64,000 nt of DNA from Mermis nigrescens (Eukaryota; Nematoda; Enoplea; Mermithida; Mermithidae), in contig JAVLUZ010000656.1 of NCBI GenBank assembly GCA_036768485.1, positions 124,001 through 188,000 on the forward strand, read 5' to 3'. Under the pieces are notes generated by a model. That model saw nothing but the letters and a program-made list of their open reading frames with translations, was not told where the DNA came from and ran no database searches. The position numbers and the translations under genes were made by a program. Positions 1 to 11,531 of the stretch are shown one piece after another; position 1 is the stretch's first letter; every line of letters starts with the position of its first letter.

Positions 1-495
1 TTGAGCTATCAAACGTTTTCTGCAATGATTTTTGGGTACAAAAGCAGCGCAGATGTCAAAAATTTTTCGGCGCTTCGCGCCGACTAGTATATACGTTACT
101 TTTTTATTTACCCATAAAATACCTAAAATGAAGTTAAAATAATCTGAAAAGTCGAAATTTTCGATGAATTCTTATATTTTTTACTTACAAGAGTGACGAA
201 AGTAGTCAAAATGGGACAAAAAGTAGTTAAAAATGCAGTTTTTCACATTAAAACATGCTATATAAGATGTTTTAAGCGTTTTGCATATTTGACCTGCAAA
301 AAAGGCTAGAAATCTAAATTTAGTGGTCTCAAATTTTGGGATTTCACCCCCTCTAAACTTTCGACCTTGGGAAGCTATGGTCCTCCTAAATATCTCTTTG
401 CACGTGTAAAACGAGATAGTACGGCTGGGGGTCTGGGGTGGCGCGCTCAAGCGCCCCCAACGGGGTCCGGGGCAGAACCCCGGAAAATTTTGTAA
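1..495. repeat. diverged dispersed repeat with GGCGCTTCGCGCC core and GC-rich tail
   Basis: The core near 66-82 (GGCGCTTCGCGCC) recurs at about 16.7, 16.97, 19.2, 48.76, 51.26, 56.55 and 59.4-60.1 kb, each time in AT-rich, low-complexity surroundings. A GC-rich tract at about 430-482 follows. No coding evidence; the open frame on the minus strand is repeat sequence. Confidence 0.5.
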
Positions 496-1525
496 AAAAG
501 CACTATAATTTATTAGTAACGTTAAAATTTTCGTAAATCGGCAAAATCTCGGTTCTGGATTAAGCCCAAAAAAACTTAAAATTGCGTTTTTCGACCTTTG
601 CTAAGTGAGAGCAGCAACGGGTCGCAACCAATAAGTCATTGAAAGATGTATCAATGAGAATTTTGTTCTTACCGTTTTCAGGCCCATTTGTGGCCTTCTT
701 ATTAAATAGTTCAGAAAACAGAAAATGCGCAAAAACACAAGAAAATTTGGCCTTTCCTTTCATTTAAAATAGAATTATGCGTCCTTGTAAACAAAGATAA
801 ACAAAGCAGAGATGGTACGCAAACATTTTCGCACTTTTACTATTATGTTCAACGAGCATGTGCAGTTTCATTCAATGAACTAATAGTGCATTAAATAACT
901 AAAGTGATGCGAAGTTTTGGATTATTTCAGCTGATTCAAGCTTTTAAATTCATTGGATCTATATAGCAATAAATAATAATGACTTGGCGCGGAAAATTTT
1001 GACGTTTTTGTCTTTTTGAACTCAATTTTCTGGACACACATTAGTCCAACAAAAAAATCAACAATATTTCTTGAAAATTTTGGGGGCTACGCCTATGGCT
1101 GACTGCATTTGGAACATCGATAGGCTTTGAATCAGGTCTAACTAAAACAGTTGCGCGCACGATGTGAATAAAAGTTGCAGTCTAAATTTATATAATGGTC
1201 ACAGAAGTAAATGCATTAGAAAAAAGCGTCGTTAGCAGATAAATTCTTGTTTAAATTTGTTTACAATAGAGAATAAGAAGAATTCGGCACAAATAAAATA
1301 ATTTAACTAAAGACCTGAATGATGGAATTTGCGTAAACCGTATGTGCGATATACTGTGACAATAGGAAATATTAACAGACTCGCTTATTTAACAATATAC
1401 GGTTGATTATATCATATCACATTTACATTGTGATTCAATCGCACTAGAAGCAATACGTTTCTAGGTTTCTAATTCGATTCTTAGCACATATTGCATAACT
1501 GCAGTGCTAATTTTCCATTTTATGT
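496..1525. other. no gene seen
   Basis: AT-rich sequence with no convincing splice-bounded exon, RNA gene or intact repeat. A short minus-strand frame at 560-763 has no recognisable features. Confidence 0.4.
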
Positions 1526-1612
1526 TAGGGGATTCGGGTACCCGTCGGGTACCCGGGTAGTAAAACTATTTTCTACCCGGGTACCCGTTCGGGTACCCGC
1601 GTGCAGCTCTAG
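1526..1612. repeat. GGGTACCCG palindrome cluster, hAT-end-like
   Basis: Repeated GGGTACCCG palindromes lie in inverted order on either side of a short AT core. The ends read TAGGGGAT on the left and, reversed, CTAGAGCTGC on the right, which resembles hAT termini with subterminal palindromes. No matching target duplication was found, so this is a family resemblance only. Confidence 0.4.
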
Positions 1613-1662
1613 TCACGATCGATTCCATTCTTTATTATTTTAGAAATGTTGTTGAAAGCGAA

Positions 1663-1839
1663 CAGGCATGTAGCTCTGGGGGAAAATGGGAGGTCCGAAC
1701 CCCCTCCCCAAATTCAAAAAAATCGGAAAAAACAGGACTTTTTAAACTTTATTTTGTGCTATTTTTGGCCTATTTGGGCTTAGTCCCCCCAAAATTGTTG
1801 TCGGTCCCCTCCAAATTAGGACGGCCAGCTATGTAGCTG
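1663..1839 (+). mobile_element. R2 MITE (CAGGCAYGTAGCT ends)
   Basis: One of about eight copies of a ~165-bp element. It begins CAGGCATGTAGCTCTGGG and ends with the inverted form of that sequence. Its body has a conserved middle (GGACTTTTTAAACGTTATTT in other copies). The flanks are AAAGCGAA on the left and AAAGCAAA on the right, an 8-bp target duplication with one mismatch. The 8-bp size suggests hAT-type mobilisation. No coding capacity. Confidence 0.75.
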
Positions 1840-2677
1840 AAAGCAAAAGCATTTTGAGAGAGGAATTCTGCTTTTATCAGTCAAAAAACCTAATTTTGTG
1901 TCTGTTTCATCAAGGTGGGACGCAAATATTGATAAAGAGACTCATTGATAAATTTATTTGTATGCTACAAACAGCAGCAAAGTGAGGATAGCAGGCGTAG
2001 ATAAGTTGGTAAAATTTTCAGGTTTACTCAGCGGAAGGGGCCGGGGGCGGCCTATTTCCCGTTGACCCAACAGAGATTATTAGTGAAATAAAGAATGCAT
2101 TATCTTCCTACGATCTTCCGCTATTATTGAATGCAATCTCTTAAATATTTCTGGATCTTCGCGCCATATGTACATATCTAACTTATTGCTAGCATTTATT
2201 GGTCTTTTTGGCACCTATAAGCCATACCTACCTCTGCGTCAGACATGCCGTCTTATATACAACGAAAGTCTTGTGACTTTTATACGGATATCTGGAGAAA
2301 AAACAGCGATTTTATCACTTCTTTAAATCAAAAATTCCTTAGTTATTTTGACTCTTAATGAATTGCATGCACATATACTCGTATGTGCTTCAAAACAGCA
2401 AATGAATAACAAATTTTATCATCTTTGTCCATCTTTCAGCCTGCGTTTTATAATTTTATCGATACTTTTCGCCGTATTATCGTTCACGAACGATAATTGA
2501 TAACATTTTGATAGCATATTTTTCGCATAGAATTTCCAAAATTTTCGATTTTTTGGAAAATACTGAATCTGATCCTAGATATGTAATGTTAGTTGCGCAA
2601 AAAGCGTGCGTACTTTACTATATTTAGTGTAGTGCGCACGCACTTAAACGGTCAGTACAGAATATAAGTATCTTTTG
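1840..2677. other. no gene seen
   Basis: AT-rich sequence without supported genes or clear element boundaries. Confidence 0.4.
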
Positions 2678-2840
2678 CACCGGAATCGATATCGGTATTG
2701 GCTGATTCCTATTATTTTAGAATCGGAATCGACAATTATGAGTTTTGCAGAATCGGCATCCGGATCGGAATTGGCGTTTCTTAAATTTAAAGAATCGGAA
2801 TCGGTCATTTTCTAAAAGGCGGTATCGGCACTTCCCTAAT
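2678..2840. repeat. CGGAATCGG-rich repeat, hAT-end-like
   Basis: Dense GAATCGG/CCGATTC motifs. The right end, read in reverse, is TAGGGAAGTGCCGATACC, which resembles the YAGNG hAT terminus followed by subterminal repeats. The left end is degenerate and no target duplication was found. Confidence 0.45.
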
Positions 2841-3012
2841 AGCTTCGTATCTTTTTGGACTAAAGTAGGTATTTAGCCTTTGTTGAGGTCGGAAAAATAG
2901 CTAAAAATTCTTTTGAAACTCAGAAACACAACCATATAGCATTTATGAACTCACAAGGTATGCTTCTGAGTGCAAAAAAGACTAAATATCTAGTTTTCAG
3001 AGTCCGAAAACG

Positions 3013-3122
<110 letters not shown>

Positions 3123-3539
3123 TCGGCCAATACGATTGTATAGCTATCAGTTTTTTAAAGCTTAGGGTAGAGCATAGCTGGGCAATGCCCATTGCCCCAG
3201 CTGGTACCCAAGCCCAATTTTTTTGGTTGGTTGCTTAGTCGTAAAAGCTGTTGGCCATAAAAGCTTGTTTAAAATTGTACACTAGATTTTGAGTAATGGT
3301 TCTATGAGAGTGCATTAGGCTACATAAATAGCTCATTTAACCATTTGACAGTATTTTCATATTATTTGATTTAGTTTTATTACCAACCACTAACTCCAGC
3401 ATTATTGTGCGTTGCACATGAAATTTCCCTGCTCATATCATCAGGTGCAACTGGCAGACCCTCTGGCTGGTACCGGACCTGCTCTAGCTGGTACCGAGTT
3501 GCACCTGGTTGCACCTATTGCCCAGATTTGAGGTAGAGT

Positions 3540-3790
3540 ATGCCCCAAACTCTCCTGTTACATGCATTATTCCATCTAGGAATGGCAGATCCTCGAAATT
3601 TTGAAATTTTGGGTGGGGTCTCCGCTCGTTTTTAGGAGAATGACCTCCAATTTTTGACTAGACGAGCTATAAAAACGGCTAAAAATTACAATTTTTTCCA
3701 AAAATCGGGGGGGGGTCAAAGATTTCCTGGGTTTGAAGGGATAGGGGTCAACTAACTTTGGGTGGAGGATTCCCCATTCCCCGTTGTTAC
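3540..3790. repeat. diverged dispersed repeat, unclassified
   Basis: Runs such as AATTTTGAAATTTTGGGTGGGG and a G-tract resemble the bodies of the short elements found throughout the window, but no termini were identified. Confidence 0.3.
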
Positions 3791-3900
3791 ACATATGCCT
3801 AGACTCCCTGAAGATAATGAGTTAAGTTGTATGAGACTAATGTGCTACACGCCACTTCAACGTCGTTTTTACATACATACGTGTGCTGGTGCCGACTCAG

Positions 3901-4157
3901 GCGTCCAGGAGCCTATGCAAGCTTCTCCTTCCACGACGACGTCAGGAGCCGGTGCCGGCTCCGCTGTTCAACCGACCGTCGACTGGGAAGCCATGACCGA
4001 AGAGGAACAAATGGAATACGCACTGCGCATTTGCTTGGCGTCCGACGAGGCGGCGGCGACGTCGGCGCCGACGTCGTCGTCGACAACGTCGACGGCAAAG
4101 TCAGCGGCGTCGACTTCAGTTCCTGCGCCCGACCCGTCTGGCGGACAAACGGTCCGT
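3901..4157 (+). CDS. Rpn10-like exon with a ubiquitin-interacting motif (isolated fragment)
   Basis: A GC-rich coding block stands out sharply from the AT-rich surroundings. It follows a CAG acceptor (3,898-3,900) and the frame runs to a possible GTAATT donor at 4,158. The peptide is low-complexity Ser/Thr/Ala except for one block, VDWEAMTEEEQMEYALRICL, which matches the ubiquitin-interacting motif pattern. Its MTEEEQ core is typical of the second such motif in the 26S proteasome receptor Rpn10/S5a (known from the family, from memory). The N-terminal vWA domain and any downstream C-terminus were not found nearby. This could be an exon of a gene with large introns, a duplicated fragment, or another UIM protein. 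Splice sites are inferred; the acceptor has a weak pyrimidine tract. Confidence 0.5.
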
Positions 4158-4169
4158 GTAATTTTTTAA

Positions 4170-5223
4170 AGCGTTTTTAATGCTCAAGTGTTTTCCTTCG
4201 TTCGAGGAGTTTTCACCGATTGACTTGTTGACTTGATGCTTTTATCCAAAAAATTGTTTATCACTGTCCATCCTATTTTTTTGAAAAGATTTACGTCGGG
4301 ACAGAAGATATTGGCATCTCTACGTGTTCAAAATTTTCTATTCTTGGTCGGAAATTCGCTTTTTTTAAACCTTTTTCAGTTTTTCTGCAGATTTTGTTCG
4401 CCATTAGGAATTTGTTGTACATTGTAAGTAATATTTCTGGATTTAATAATCAAAAAAATTTAATAATAATTTTCAGTTGAAATAGCATTAAACTGAACCC
4501 TATCCCACAATTAATGAAACATAATTTGTTCCCTTTTCTCTGCCATTCTGATCTTGTACTCATATTTTAAAAAGCTTTGATTCGTTTTAGTTAGAATATC
4601 TACATAGTACGCTCGTTTGCAGGAGAATCACGGGATCCAATCCATAAATGGGCAGCGACCGAATCCTTGGGTGTCTGAAATATGGAGCAAAAGTCGGAAA
4701 GATCGCAAAAAACATGCCGAAAATTTAATTCTGGGGATCTATCGATTTTCGGTAGGTCTATCGGATTCTAAGAGGCTTACACCCGCCCCACCCACGCCCA
4801 TCTATGATCACCTCCCTACTTTTCCATACATTTGACATTATTCCACTAGAATTTTGGCCAAAAACGTGATGTTTTCGGGTTTTTGTTTATTTTTGCTTTT
4901 TCCCTTTGGGAAAATCGATAATTAATCAACCTAACGTCTAAGCTCGCAAAAATCGTGCGCTTTCAGCCGCTCTACGATTAAAAATACTCTGTTTTTAGCC
5001 GGCCAGTCTTTCAAAATCAGAGCCATTTTATGTTGTTAATAACTGCAAATATATGTTCACCCACTGAATTCTCCTTGGTTCGTGCTGCGCATCTTCACTT
5101 GGTTAGTGGCATTAATTGCTTCCGCATTAGCTACCTACATGTGCACATTATGTCCATCTTGGTCTGCAATCAGGGCATAAATGCATTATCACGGACCTGT
5201 ACTTTCTACAGCACGTTATAAAC
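4170..5223. other. no gene seen; one MITE-like remnant
   Basis: No supported exon. The stretch at about 4,650-4,816 ends CACGCCCATCTATGATCA, like the termini of MITE-1, and is probably a diverged relative. The rest is AT-rich and featureless. Confidence 0.4.
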
Positions 5224-5231
5224 ATTGTAAG

Positions 5232-5475
5232 CACACCTGGGCGTGGGGGTTTGGGGGTATGCACTCCCCCGAGAAACCGAAATACCCCCAGAAACTAAAA
5301 TACCCCCCAGAATTCAATTTTTGAAGTTTTTTGTTTTTTCGCAAATTTTGATTCCAATGGATAGTGCTCGATGAGAACGTTGAAAAATGGTGTTTTTCTC
5401 GCCGTACCACCATTTTTAAGGTCATTTCTTGACCTTTGAAAAAGTCTTGCACCCCCAGAAATTTGGGGACCTATG
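5232..5475 (-). mobile_element. MITE-1 copy with perfect 8-bp target duplication
   Basis: MITE-1 is the commonest element here: ~240-280 bp, ends CATAGGTGGGCAGC and (inverted) CACACCTGGGCG, G-rich tracts just inside both ends, and a conserved centre in which CGACGTTTCTCATCGAGCAC recurs. This copy is reversed. It is flanked by ATTGTAAG on both sides (5,224-5,231 and 5,476-5,483). That fits the hAT consensus nTnnnnAn. Non-coding. Confidence 0.9.
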
Positions 5476-5676
5476 ATTGTAAGGCTAAACGGTTTGAACT
5501 TATATTCCTTTAGCGACAGTCGATCGAAAAATTTGAGTCGGAACGGCTACTACCGCTTTCTGTTCATTTGCTTTAGTCAAAAATCTATGTGTACCGAAAT
5601 GATAATTGGGTAAGTGCAATAGGATCGAGTAATGCATCCATAGGGCGCATTTATAGGAATTTTGTGTTATGCAGAT

Positions 5677-6414
5677 TAGAGGTGCACCGGTGCCACTTTT
5701 TCGCCGTTGCCGGTGCCGTGCCAACATAAGGTTATCTTTTGTGTATGAAAATTTTTTAAAAGGTGGCGTGTGTGACACTGATGCAGCCAGATCCACGTAA
5801 GATACATCCCTTAATATTTGCCAATGACTTTTTGGTGCTAAGCGCCTAAAAACTGATACCTTGAGGTATAAAATCAATAAAATCACATGAAACTGCTTAT
5901 TTTCAAAGCTTTTTCGGAAAATAGAAAATTGTGATCAGCCGCATTTTTCTGGGAACAGCGTCAGTGGCCACTCTTCGGGAATCACCACATGCCGCTAATC
6001 CCTTTCAATATGGAAATTTGCTTGCATACGCAGCAGTGTTTTATTAATTTCAGCTGTTCACAAATCACAATGTTCACTTTAGTGTTCATAACAAATCAAT
6101 CTAGAATTTTGTTTTCAGAAATCACTAGATAATTTCTATTATGCCAAGTAGCCAAATTCCTGCTTTGATTTATGGATATTTATGAGTCCCTGCAATGATG
6201 AACCAAAGTCTACGAGAAAGATTTATCAGCATTAGTTGAGCATAACGAGTATTAATGTTTTAATTTATTTATCTCAGAAATATAATAGATGAATAAAAAA
6301 TAAATCATTGAAGAAACACTTATAATTCGCATTTACTAATTAGCACAGGTGCCACTCTGGTACTGGCCGGTGCTAGATACCTTGGCACCGGTGCCGTTGC
6401 TAGTGCCATCCCTA
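5677..6414. mobile_element. hAT-like non-autonomous element, 738 bp
   Basis: The left end is TAGAGGTGCACCGGTGCC and the right end, reversed, is TAGGGATGGCACTAGC; both fit the YAGNG hAT terminus. Subterminal CGGTGCC repeats occur inside both ends. Flanks are a perfect 8-bp duplication ATGCAGAT (5,669-5,676 and 6,415-6,422) matching nTnnnnAn. No transposase frame is present, so it would need a partner in trans. The open frame of 128 residues that overlaps it has no recognisable features. Confidence 0.85.
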
Positions 6415-6471
6415 ATGCAGATTAAATTATTTTGGCTGCTTAACAGAACTGAGAATATTTTGACTTCCGAG

Positions 6472-6711
6472 CATAGGTGGGCAGCACCGAAATTCTGGGG
6501 GGGGGGTGAAAAAATTTTCAAAGGTCAAAAATGGTCTTAAAGTGGTCGTATGGCGAAAAAACACCATTTTTCGACGTTTCTCATCGAGCACTATCCAATG
6601 GCATCAAAAAATCGCTAAAAAGCACACAAAAAATTTCAAAATTTGAATTCTAGGGGGGGTATTTCAACTTCTGGGGGTGCATACCCCCCAAACCCCCCAC
6701 GCCCACATGTG
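6472..6711 (+). mobile_element. MITE-1 copy
   Basis: Starts CATAGGTGGGCAGCACC and ends GCCCACATGTG. Target duplication CTTCCGAG at 6,464-6,471 and 6,712-6,719, perfect over 8 bp. Lies 50 bp beyond the 738-bp hAT-like element. Confidence 0.9.
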
Positions 6712-6719
6712 CTTCCGAG

Positions 6720-7338
6720 CCGCTTTGCTGTCACTAATGCAAACGAAAATATCAGTTTGGGTTGCCGTATCTTACTATGGTTATAATGCGCTTTTGAAAT
6801 TGAATAACGGGTCCGCGATTGTGCATTTGTGCCTGCAATCAGCATGTCATATGACATGCTAAGTAAGACGAGATGAATGATAAAGTGATTCTCGGTTGCT
6901 AGGCAAGCTAGTAGAAACTGCATTTTCCCGACATTTTTCTACGTGCTTTTATCTTTTGTTTATACATTATGTATTGTTTATATTTATATTTTCAATATTT
7001 CCATTAATTCTGATTCGACTTGTGCTAATATAGCCATTTGCATTGTCGATGTAAATGTTCAGGGTGATGAGAAAGCGAAAAAGGAAGGCGAGAATTCAAC
7101 GAAAAAGCAGTCCTCTTGAAACAATGCCAGCTAGTGAACTTGCGTTTTTCTTCGTTTTTAGGCGATAAAACGTTAAACCTATTGCTTGACTCTTTTGTTA
7201 CGTAATATCCGGTTCGGTTTAATAAAAATGGGTTTGCTGTGCACTGCAATACAAAAGTAGTAAAGTTTATTATTTTAAAACATTGTGATATGTAGGTAAG
7301 GCTGACAATTCTTCAATCGTTAATTGTGTAAATACATG
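6720..7338. other. no gene seen
   Basis: AT-rich sequence; two short overlapping frames show no domain, splice context or repeat support. Confidence 0.4.
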
Positions 7339-8155
7339 ACCGCCCTATGTCTACTAAGAATCAACAGGACGGGTGTATTTGCCTTCGAGACTTACTTAGG
7401 TACGTAGGAACTTAGATCTGCTCTTAGCGCTGGTCCCGATCCCTTAGCCTTCGGTCTTTGGACCCTTACAGACCTTACGGCTTCGATCCCCTCGGTCCTA
7501 ATATTGCTGACCGCTTCTCGTCGGGTGATCTCAGCAGCTACGTCCTAAGGCTACCTACCTAGTTCTCGGAATTGCCGCGGAGGTCAGTTGACCAATCTCA
7601 AAGCTCAAGTTGATTATTTGACTTATTTTCTGGGTTAGGCTTGATCAGAAAGGTTTTTGGTTCCTAATGTATGTAGCACAATGAAATTTGAAAACAACAC
7701 CAACGAGCTCTAGACTGATCAATCATCATTAAAGATTAAATAATATTTTTGATCAATTTTAGGTTTGAGAAAAGAATTAAGACTTTTGAACGAAATAAGC
7801 AATCATAAGGAATTTACCTATCCGTTCACACAGAGTCCCGAAATCCTCGACGTTGGGAAGCTCCGACCTTACCCTCGGTATATCCGAAACCCCTGGGTAG
7901 GTTTTTCTAATATATTTCGAACAATAATTACACGGCCTAGCTGCCGGACAACAAAATAACGCAGAAGAAAAAGAAACGTACTCCACTGTACAAGCGTACG
8001 ACTGCCTACAAGACTAACTACGATGGCCTCATGGGACCATTACAGTAAAAGAAACAAACGTCAAAATAGCATAATACTGGAATACTTTTATCTCAGATCA
8101 AATATTCTAAGCTAATACGAGCGGTACGCATGAAACAATTACTATTATCATATAC
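7339..8155 (+). mobile_element. LTR-retroelement family segment, left copy of a head-to-head pair
   Basis: This segment is repeated in inverted orientation at 8,338-9,205, and parts recur at 23.3-23.8, 26.64-26.94 and 28.2-28.7 kb. The shared landmark GGTCAGTTGACC at about 7,580 marks what looks like the LTR start, since at 26.65 kb it directly follows an RNase H remnant. A stretch before it (about 7,420-7,560) is open on both strands and its inferred peptides are similar between copies. Orientation is by comparison with the 26.6-kb copy. Complete LTR boundaries and a target duplication were not resolved. Confidence 0.55.
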
Positions 8156-8337
8156 TTGTAACTGCGAGAGTTACACGGTAGGCGAACTTGCCTTAGCAGT
8201 TCGCGATAGCCATAACATAGCCAATACTAGTAGCTATCTATGATAGTGCACTGTGGGCTATGCCTTCGGTCTTCCCATTATTTCCCCAAATTTTCAATAA
8301 TAAAAAACAATAAGATACTTGTCCGGTAGCATAGAAT

Positions 8338-9205
8338 TAAGTGTATGATAATAGTAATTGTTTCATGCATACCGCTTGTGTAATCGATAACTTTCGATCT
8401 GAGATAAAAGTGATTCAGTATTACGTTAAATTGATCTTTGTTTAATTTACTGTAATGGTCCTTGAGGCCAGTGTACTTAACGTTGTAGTTTTGTCTGGCT
8501 GTTGGTTTTTTTGTTGGCCAGTTGTACGATTGTATAGTCTGTACATTTTCGTTTTCTTTTTGCTTTATGGTTGTTGTCCGGCATCCAGGCCGTGAATTCT
8601 TCGTTCGGAATAAAATATAGAAAAACCTACCCAGTGGTTTTTGGATATACCGAGGCTTAGGTCGGCCATCTCCACGTCGAGGATTTCTCCCCATCTGAGT
8701 GGACTGATAGGTAAATTTCGTATGATATTTTATTTTACTTGGAAATCATAATTTATTTCTTAAGCCAAAAATTGATCATAATATTATTTAATCTTTAGGG
8801 ATGATTGATCAGCATAGAGCTCATTGTTGTTGTTTTCATTGTTCAGCGTGCTACTCATATTAGGAACCAAAAACATTTCGGATCAGGCACTGATTGAAAA
8901 TAAGTTAAATAAACAACTTGAGCTTGAGATAGGTCAACTGACCTCCGCGGCAAATACCGAGACTAGGTAGGTAGCCTTAGGTCTTAGGGCGTAGCTGCTG
9001 AGATCACCCGACAAGAAGCAGCCAGCAATATTAGGGCTGAGGGGATCGAAGCCGTAAGGTCTCTAAGGGTCCAAAGATCGAAAGCCATCCAGAGCCGCGC
9101 GATCGGGGCCAGCACTAAGCGTAGACTTAAGTACCTACGTACCTAGGTAAATCTTGAAGGTAATGTATCCGTCCTATGCCGATTCTTTGAAGACATAGGG
9201 CGGCT
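8338..9205 (-). mobile_element. LTR-retroelement family segment, right copy of a head-to-head pair
   Basis: Reverse complement of 7,339-8,155 over most of its length, with a ~180-bp non-matching centre between them. On its minus strand a frame starting at 8,694 (MGRNPRRGDGRPKPRYIQ...) begins just after a CAG that resembles an acceptor. The corresponding position in the 23.8- and 26.9-kb copies also has an ATG followed by a short basic peptide. Product unknown; possibly the start of a degraded gag. Confidence 0.5.
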
Positions 9206-9246
9206 CTACATTTACATTGGATAGTCCCTCCTTTAGGCTGCTAGCT

Positions 9247-9303
9247 ACAGCCGAGCTGATCAATCATCGTTAAATTATTTTTCGATCCAAAAATTATCAT
9301 TTT
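9247..9303 (+). mobile_element. fragment of the same LTR family
   Basis: GAGCTGATCAATCATCGTTA and the bases after it match the interior of the 7.7-kb copy in plus orientation. It lies about 500 bp upstream of the gag-like ORF and suggests, without proving, that the ORF belongs to an element of this family. Confidence 0.4.
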
Positions 9304-9799
9304 GGCCATCTGAAAATGTGTAACATTTAGTTCACCTTTGTTGTTGTATCGACCGCGATCGTGGCAGTGCGCAATTTAAGTAAGCATCCGTGGTAAAGAT
9401 TTTGTGTATCGTGGTAAAGCCATCATTATTCTTCTATTTCCGTCGAACCTTCATCGACGAAGGCAGCTCTCATGCTCGCATTTTTCTATAAACGTTGGCC
9501 CACAGGCGACGATTTATCATTTTTCTCTCCTGACGACGAAATTCCGTCATTTAGGTGCTTACCTACCTGTTTTTCGAACCACGTACACTTTCTTGCGCTT
9601 TAGGCTTAGTCCTACCTGTTTTTGATCATTTCACGTCAGGTATATCTTACTTCACGTAAGGAAGTACTATTTACGTGGAAAAACCTGTTTTTCGCATCGA
9701 CAAAGGCCAAATTTGAAACATTTATTTTGGGCTAAATTTCGACGTACTGAAATTTATCTTACCCGAGGTCACATTTTTCGACATTCTTGATACCTAAAA

Positions 9800-11101
9800 A
9801 TGGCAGGAAAGGTTTTGCGGACACCGCCCGCTAAATTGAAAAAACCTACGCCACCTACTTCAGCTCGCCAATTACCTACCACGCCTGTTGACTCTAATAG
9901 CGCATGTAATTCTGCGAGTAATGACAAAATTACGAGAGACGTAACTAGTAAGGCGAATAATGATAAATTACCCGCGTCACTAAATGCCGCGAATAATACA
10001 CAGTCCGAAGATGAACTGTCATTAAGTATCATGCGATCTCGCATTAATCAAACTTCGATAATTAGATCGGACCCTAATATCAATAATTCATCAAATCATA
10101 CAATGATTGATAATACGACTACCATTAATACGGCAAATAACCCTGAAACCAGTTCGGAGCGCGAAAATCCCGATTCTGACGTAGAAAGTATTCATAGTCA
10201 CAGCATAAATGCCGACAAAGAGCGTGCTAATGCTAATGTGACTAATGATCTTATTTTGAAAGCGCTACAAGCTATTCATTTGCAATTTTCGGACCTTTCT
10301 ACGCGCATTGACCAAGATAAAAAGGAAAATGCGGATGAAATGCGTAAACTGCGTCTGGAGCTAAGCACTATGCTTAAACCCCAACCAGTGTTGAATCGCA
10401 TAGAGAATAATTCATCTGAGCGCGTTAACCACTCAATCGATAGCGCAAATTTTTCTGAATTTAATGCGCAAAGTGCAAATCATGCGCAAAGTACGCATCG
10501 GGCATCTTCGCTGTTGTCTACTGGCAACAGAGCGTCAAATTCACGCTCACCTTCGGAAACTGTTCCTGAAAATATCATTCAAAATTGTACGAATCGCGCG
10601 CCTGAGATATCTAATTTGTCACAGAATCCTGTAAACACGGGTTTGCAACCGGTGCAAAACTCGGGTTTTTCGGATAACATATCTACGATTTCGCAGCCGT
10701 CGGTACTGATTTCGCAGACGTCGCGATCTCGGCCTTCGCTGCCCTTAAATTGTAATGCGCCTTCTTTCGTACCTAATCCTTCTACTGTGAACTCGCAGCA
10801 GCAACTGTATCCACCACCGCTGCAGTATTTTCCACCTCAAGGCGAAATTTTACCAAAAAACTATGTACCTAATCCCATAAATGTGGAAATACCACCTAAT
10901 AATCCTATTTTGCATTCTTCTAATATTGAAATGCAAGCAGTTGACATAAATTTATCTGGCATTAATAATGAATCTGCACATTTGCAAAATGAATCTGCTC
11001 CTCTATCTGAATCATCTAGTAGGAGAAAACATGTCAAATTCTTTGACGAAAGCTCATCTAACAGCTATGATCGCCAGCATAAACGGCCTGAGGGTATGCC
11101 T
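9800..11101 (+). CDS. gag-like Asn/Ser-rich protein, exon 1 of a spliced gene
   Basis: The longest open frame in the window: 434 codons from ATG at 9,800 to a consensus GTAAGT donor at 11,102. The product is rich in Asn, Ser and Gln. A short helical, coiled-coil-like stretch lies at about residues 151-195 (LILKALQAIHLQFSDLSTRI and the charged residues after it), and a basic RRKH segment lies near residue 413. Composition and layout resemble the N-terminal half of a retroelement Gag, but no zinc knuckle, protease or polymerase follows, so this is inference. Read through without splicing it stops at 11,117-11,119 five codons after the donor. The donor joins in phase 0 to an acceptor at 11,438. 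An old LTR fragment lies upstream. It could also be a domesticated host gene. Confidence 0.6.
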
Positions 11102-11438
11102 GTAAGTGCGGTAGGTTAGATAGCCCCCTACCCCAACCCTCCCCACAAGTGTGCATGTGTGATTGATATTATTACAGTATTATTGGTTTTTATGATTACA
11201 TTTTTATCCTATTGCTACTAGTTAAGGATTGTCGTCCTTCGTTTTGTGTATGATTTTCGGCGATGGCTCTGAATTTCGGCTAGTTAATTTTATAATGATC
11301 GAGAAAATTTAAATAAGCAATTCCGATGGAAATTTTATATCTTTTTATATTTTTTATAAATATTTTTTCTAAATATTTTGAAATATTCATTTAAGATCTT
11401 TTGTTGGTTTGTTTCTTTACGCTCTCTCTAACGCACAG

Positions 11439-11531
11439 GCGTTGTCCTCGTTGGTCGACCTGAAACCCAAATCCGACAAAGAACCCTTCACCCGATCCTC
11501 AAAGTCAAATTACCTCCGCGACGAGCGTTAA
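11439..11531 (+). pseudogene. exon 2 of the gag-like gene, left-arm copy, frameshifted
   Basis: It starts after the acceptor TCTCTCTAACGCACAG with a clear pyrimidine-rich lead and reads ALSSLVDLKPKSDKE in phase with exon 1. Compared with the right-arm copy at 56,765-56,998 it lacks 2 nt at about 11,484. It therefore runs out of frame and stops at 11,529-11,531 after 30 codons. The remainder of the homologous exon (to about 11,664) is present but out of frame. The 337-bp intron 11,102-11,438 has consensus ends. The spliced product would be about 464 residues. Confidence 0.55.

Noticed and set aside
5500..5886. 128-codon minus-strand frame as transposase of the hAT-like element
   Set aside because: Starts outside the element and has no DDE, BED or dimerisation features.
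8278..8694. 138-codon minus-strand frame as a real gene
   Set aside because: Lies in an LTR-family segment; the inverted copy at 7.8-8.1 kb has stops in the matching frame. Kept only as a note on the element.
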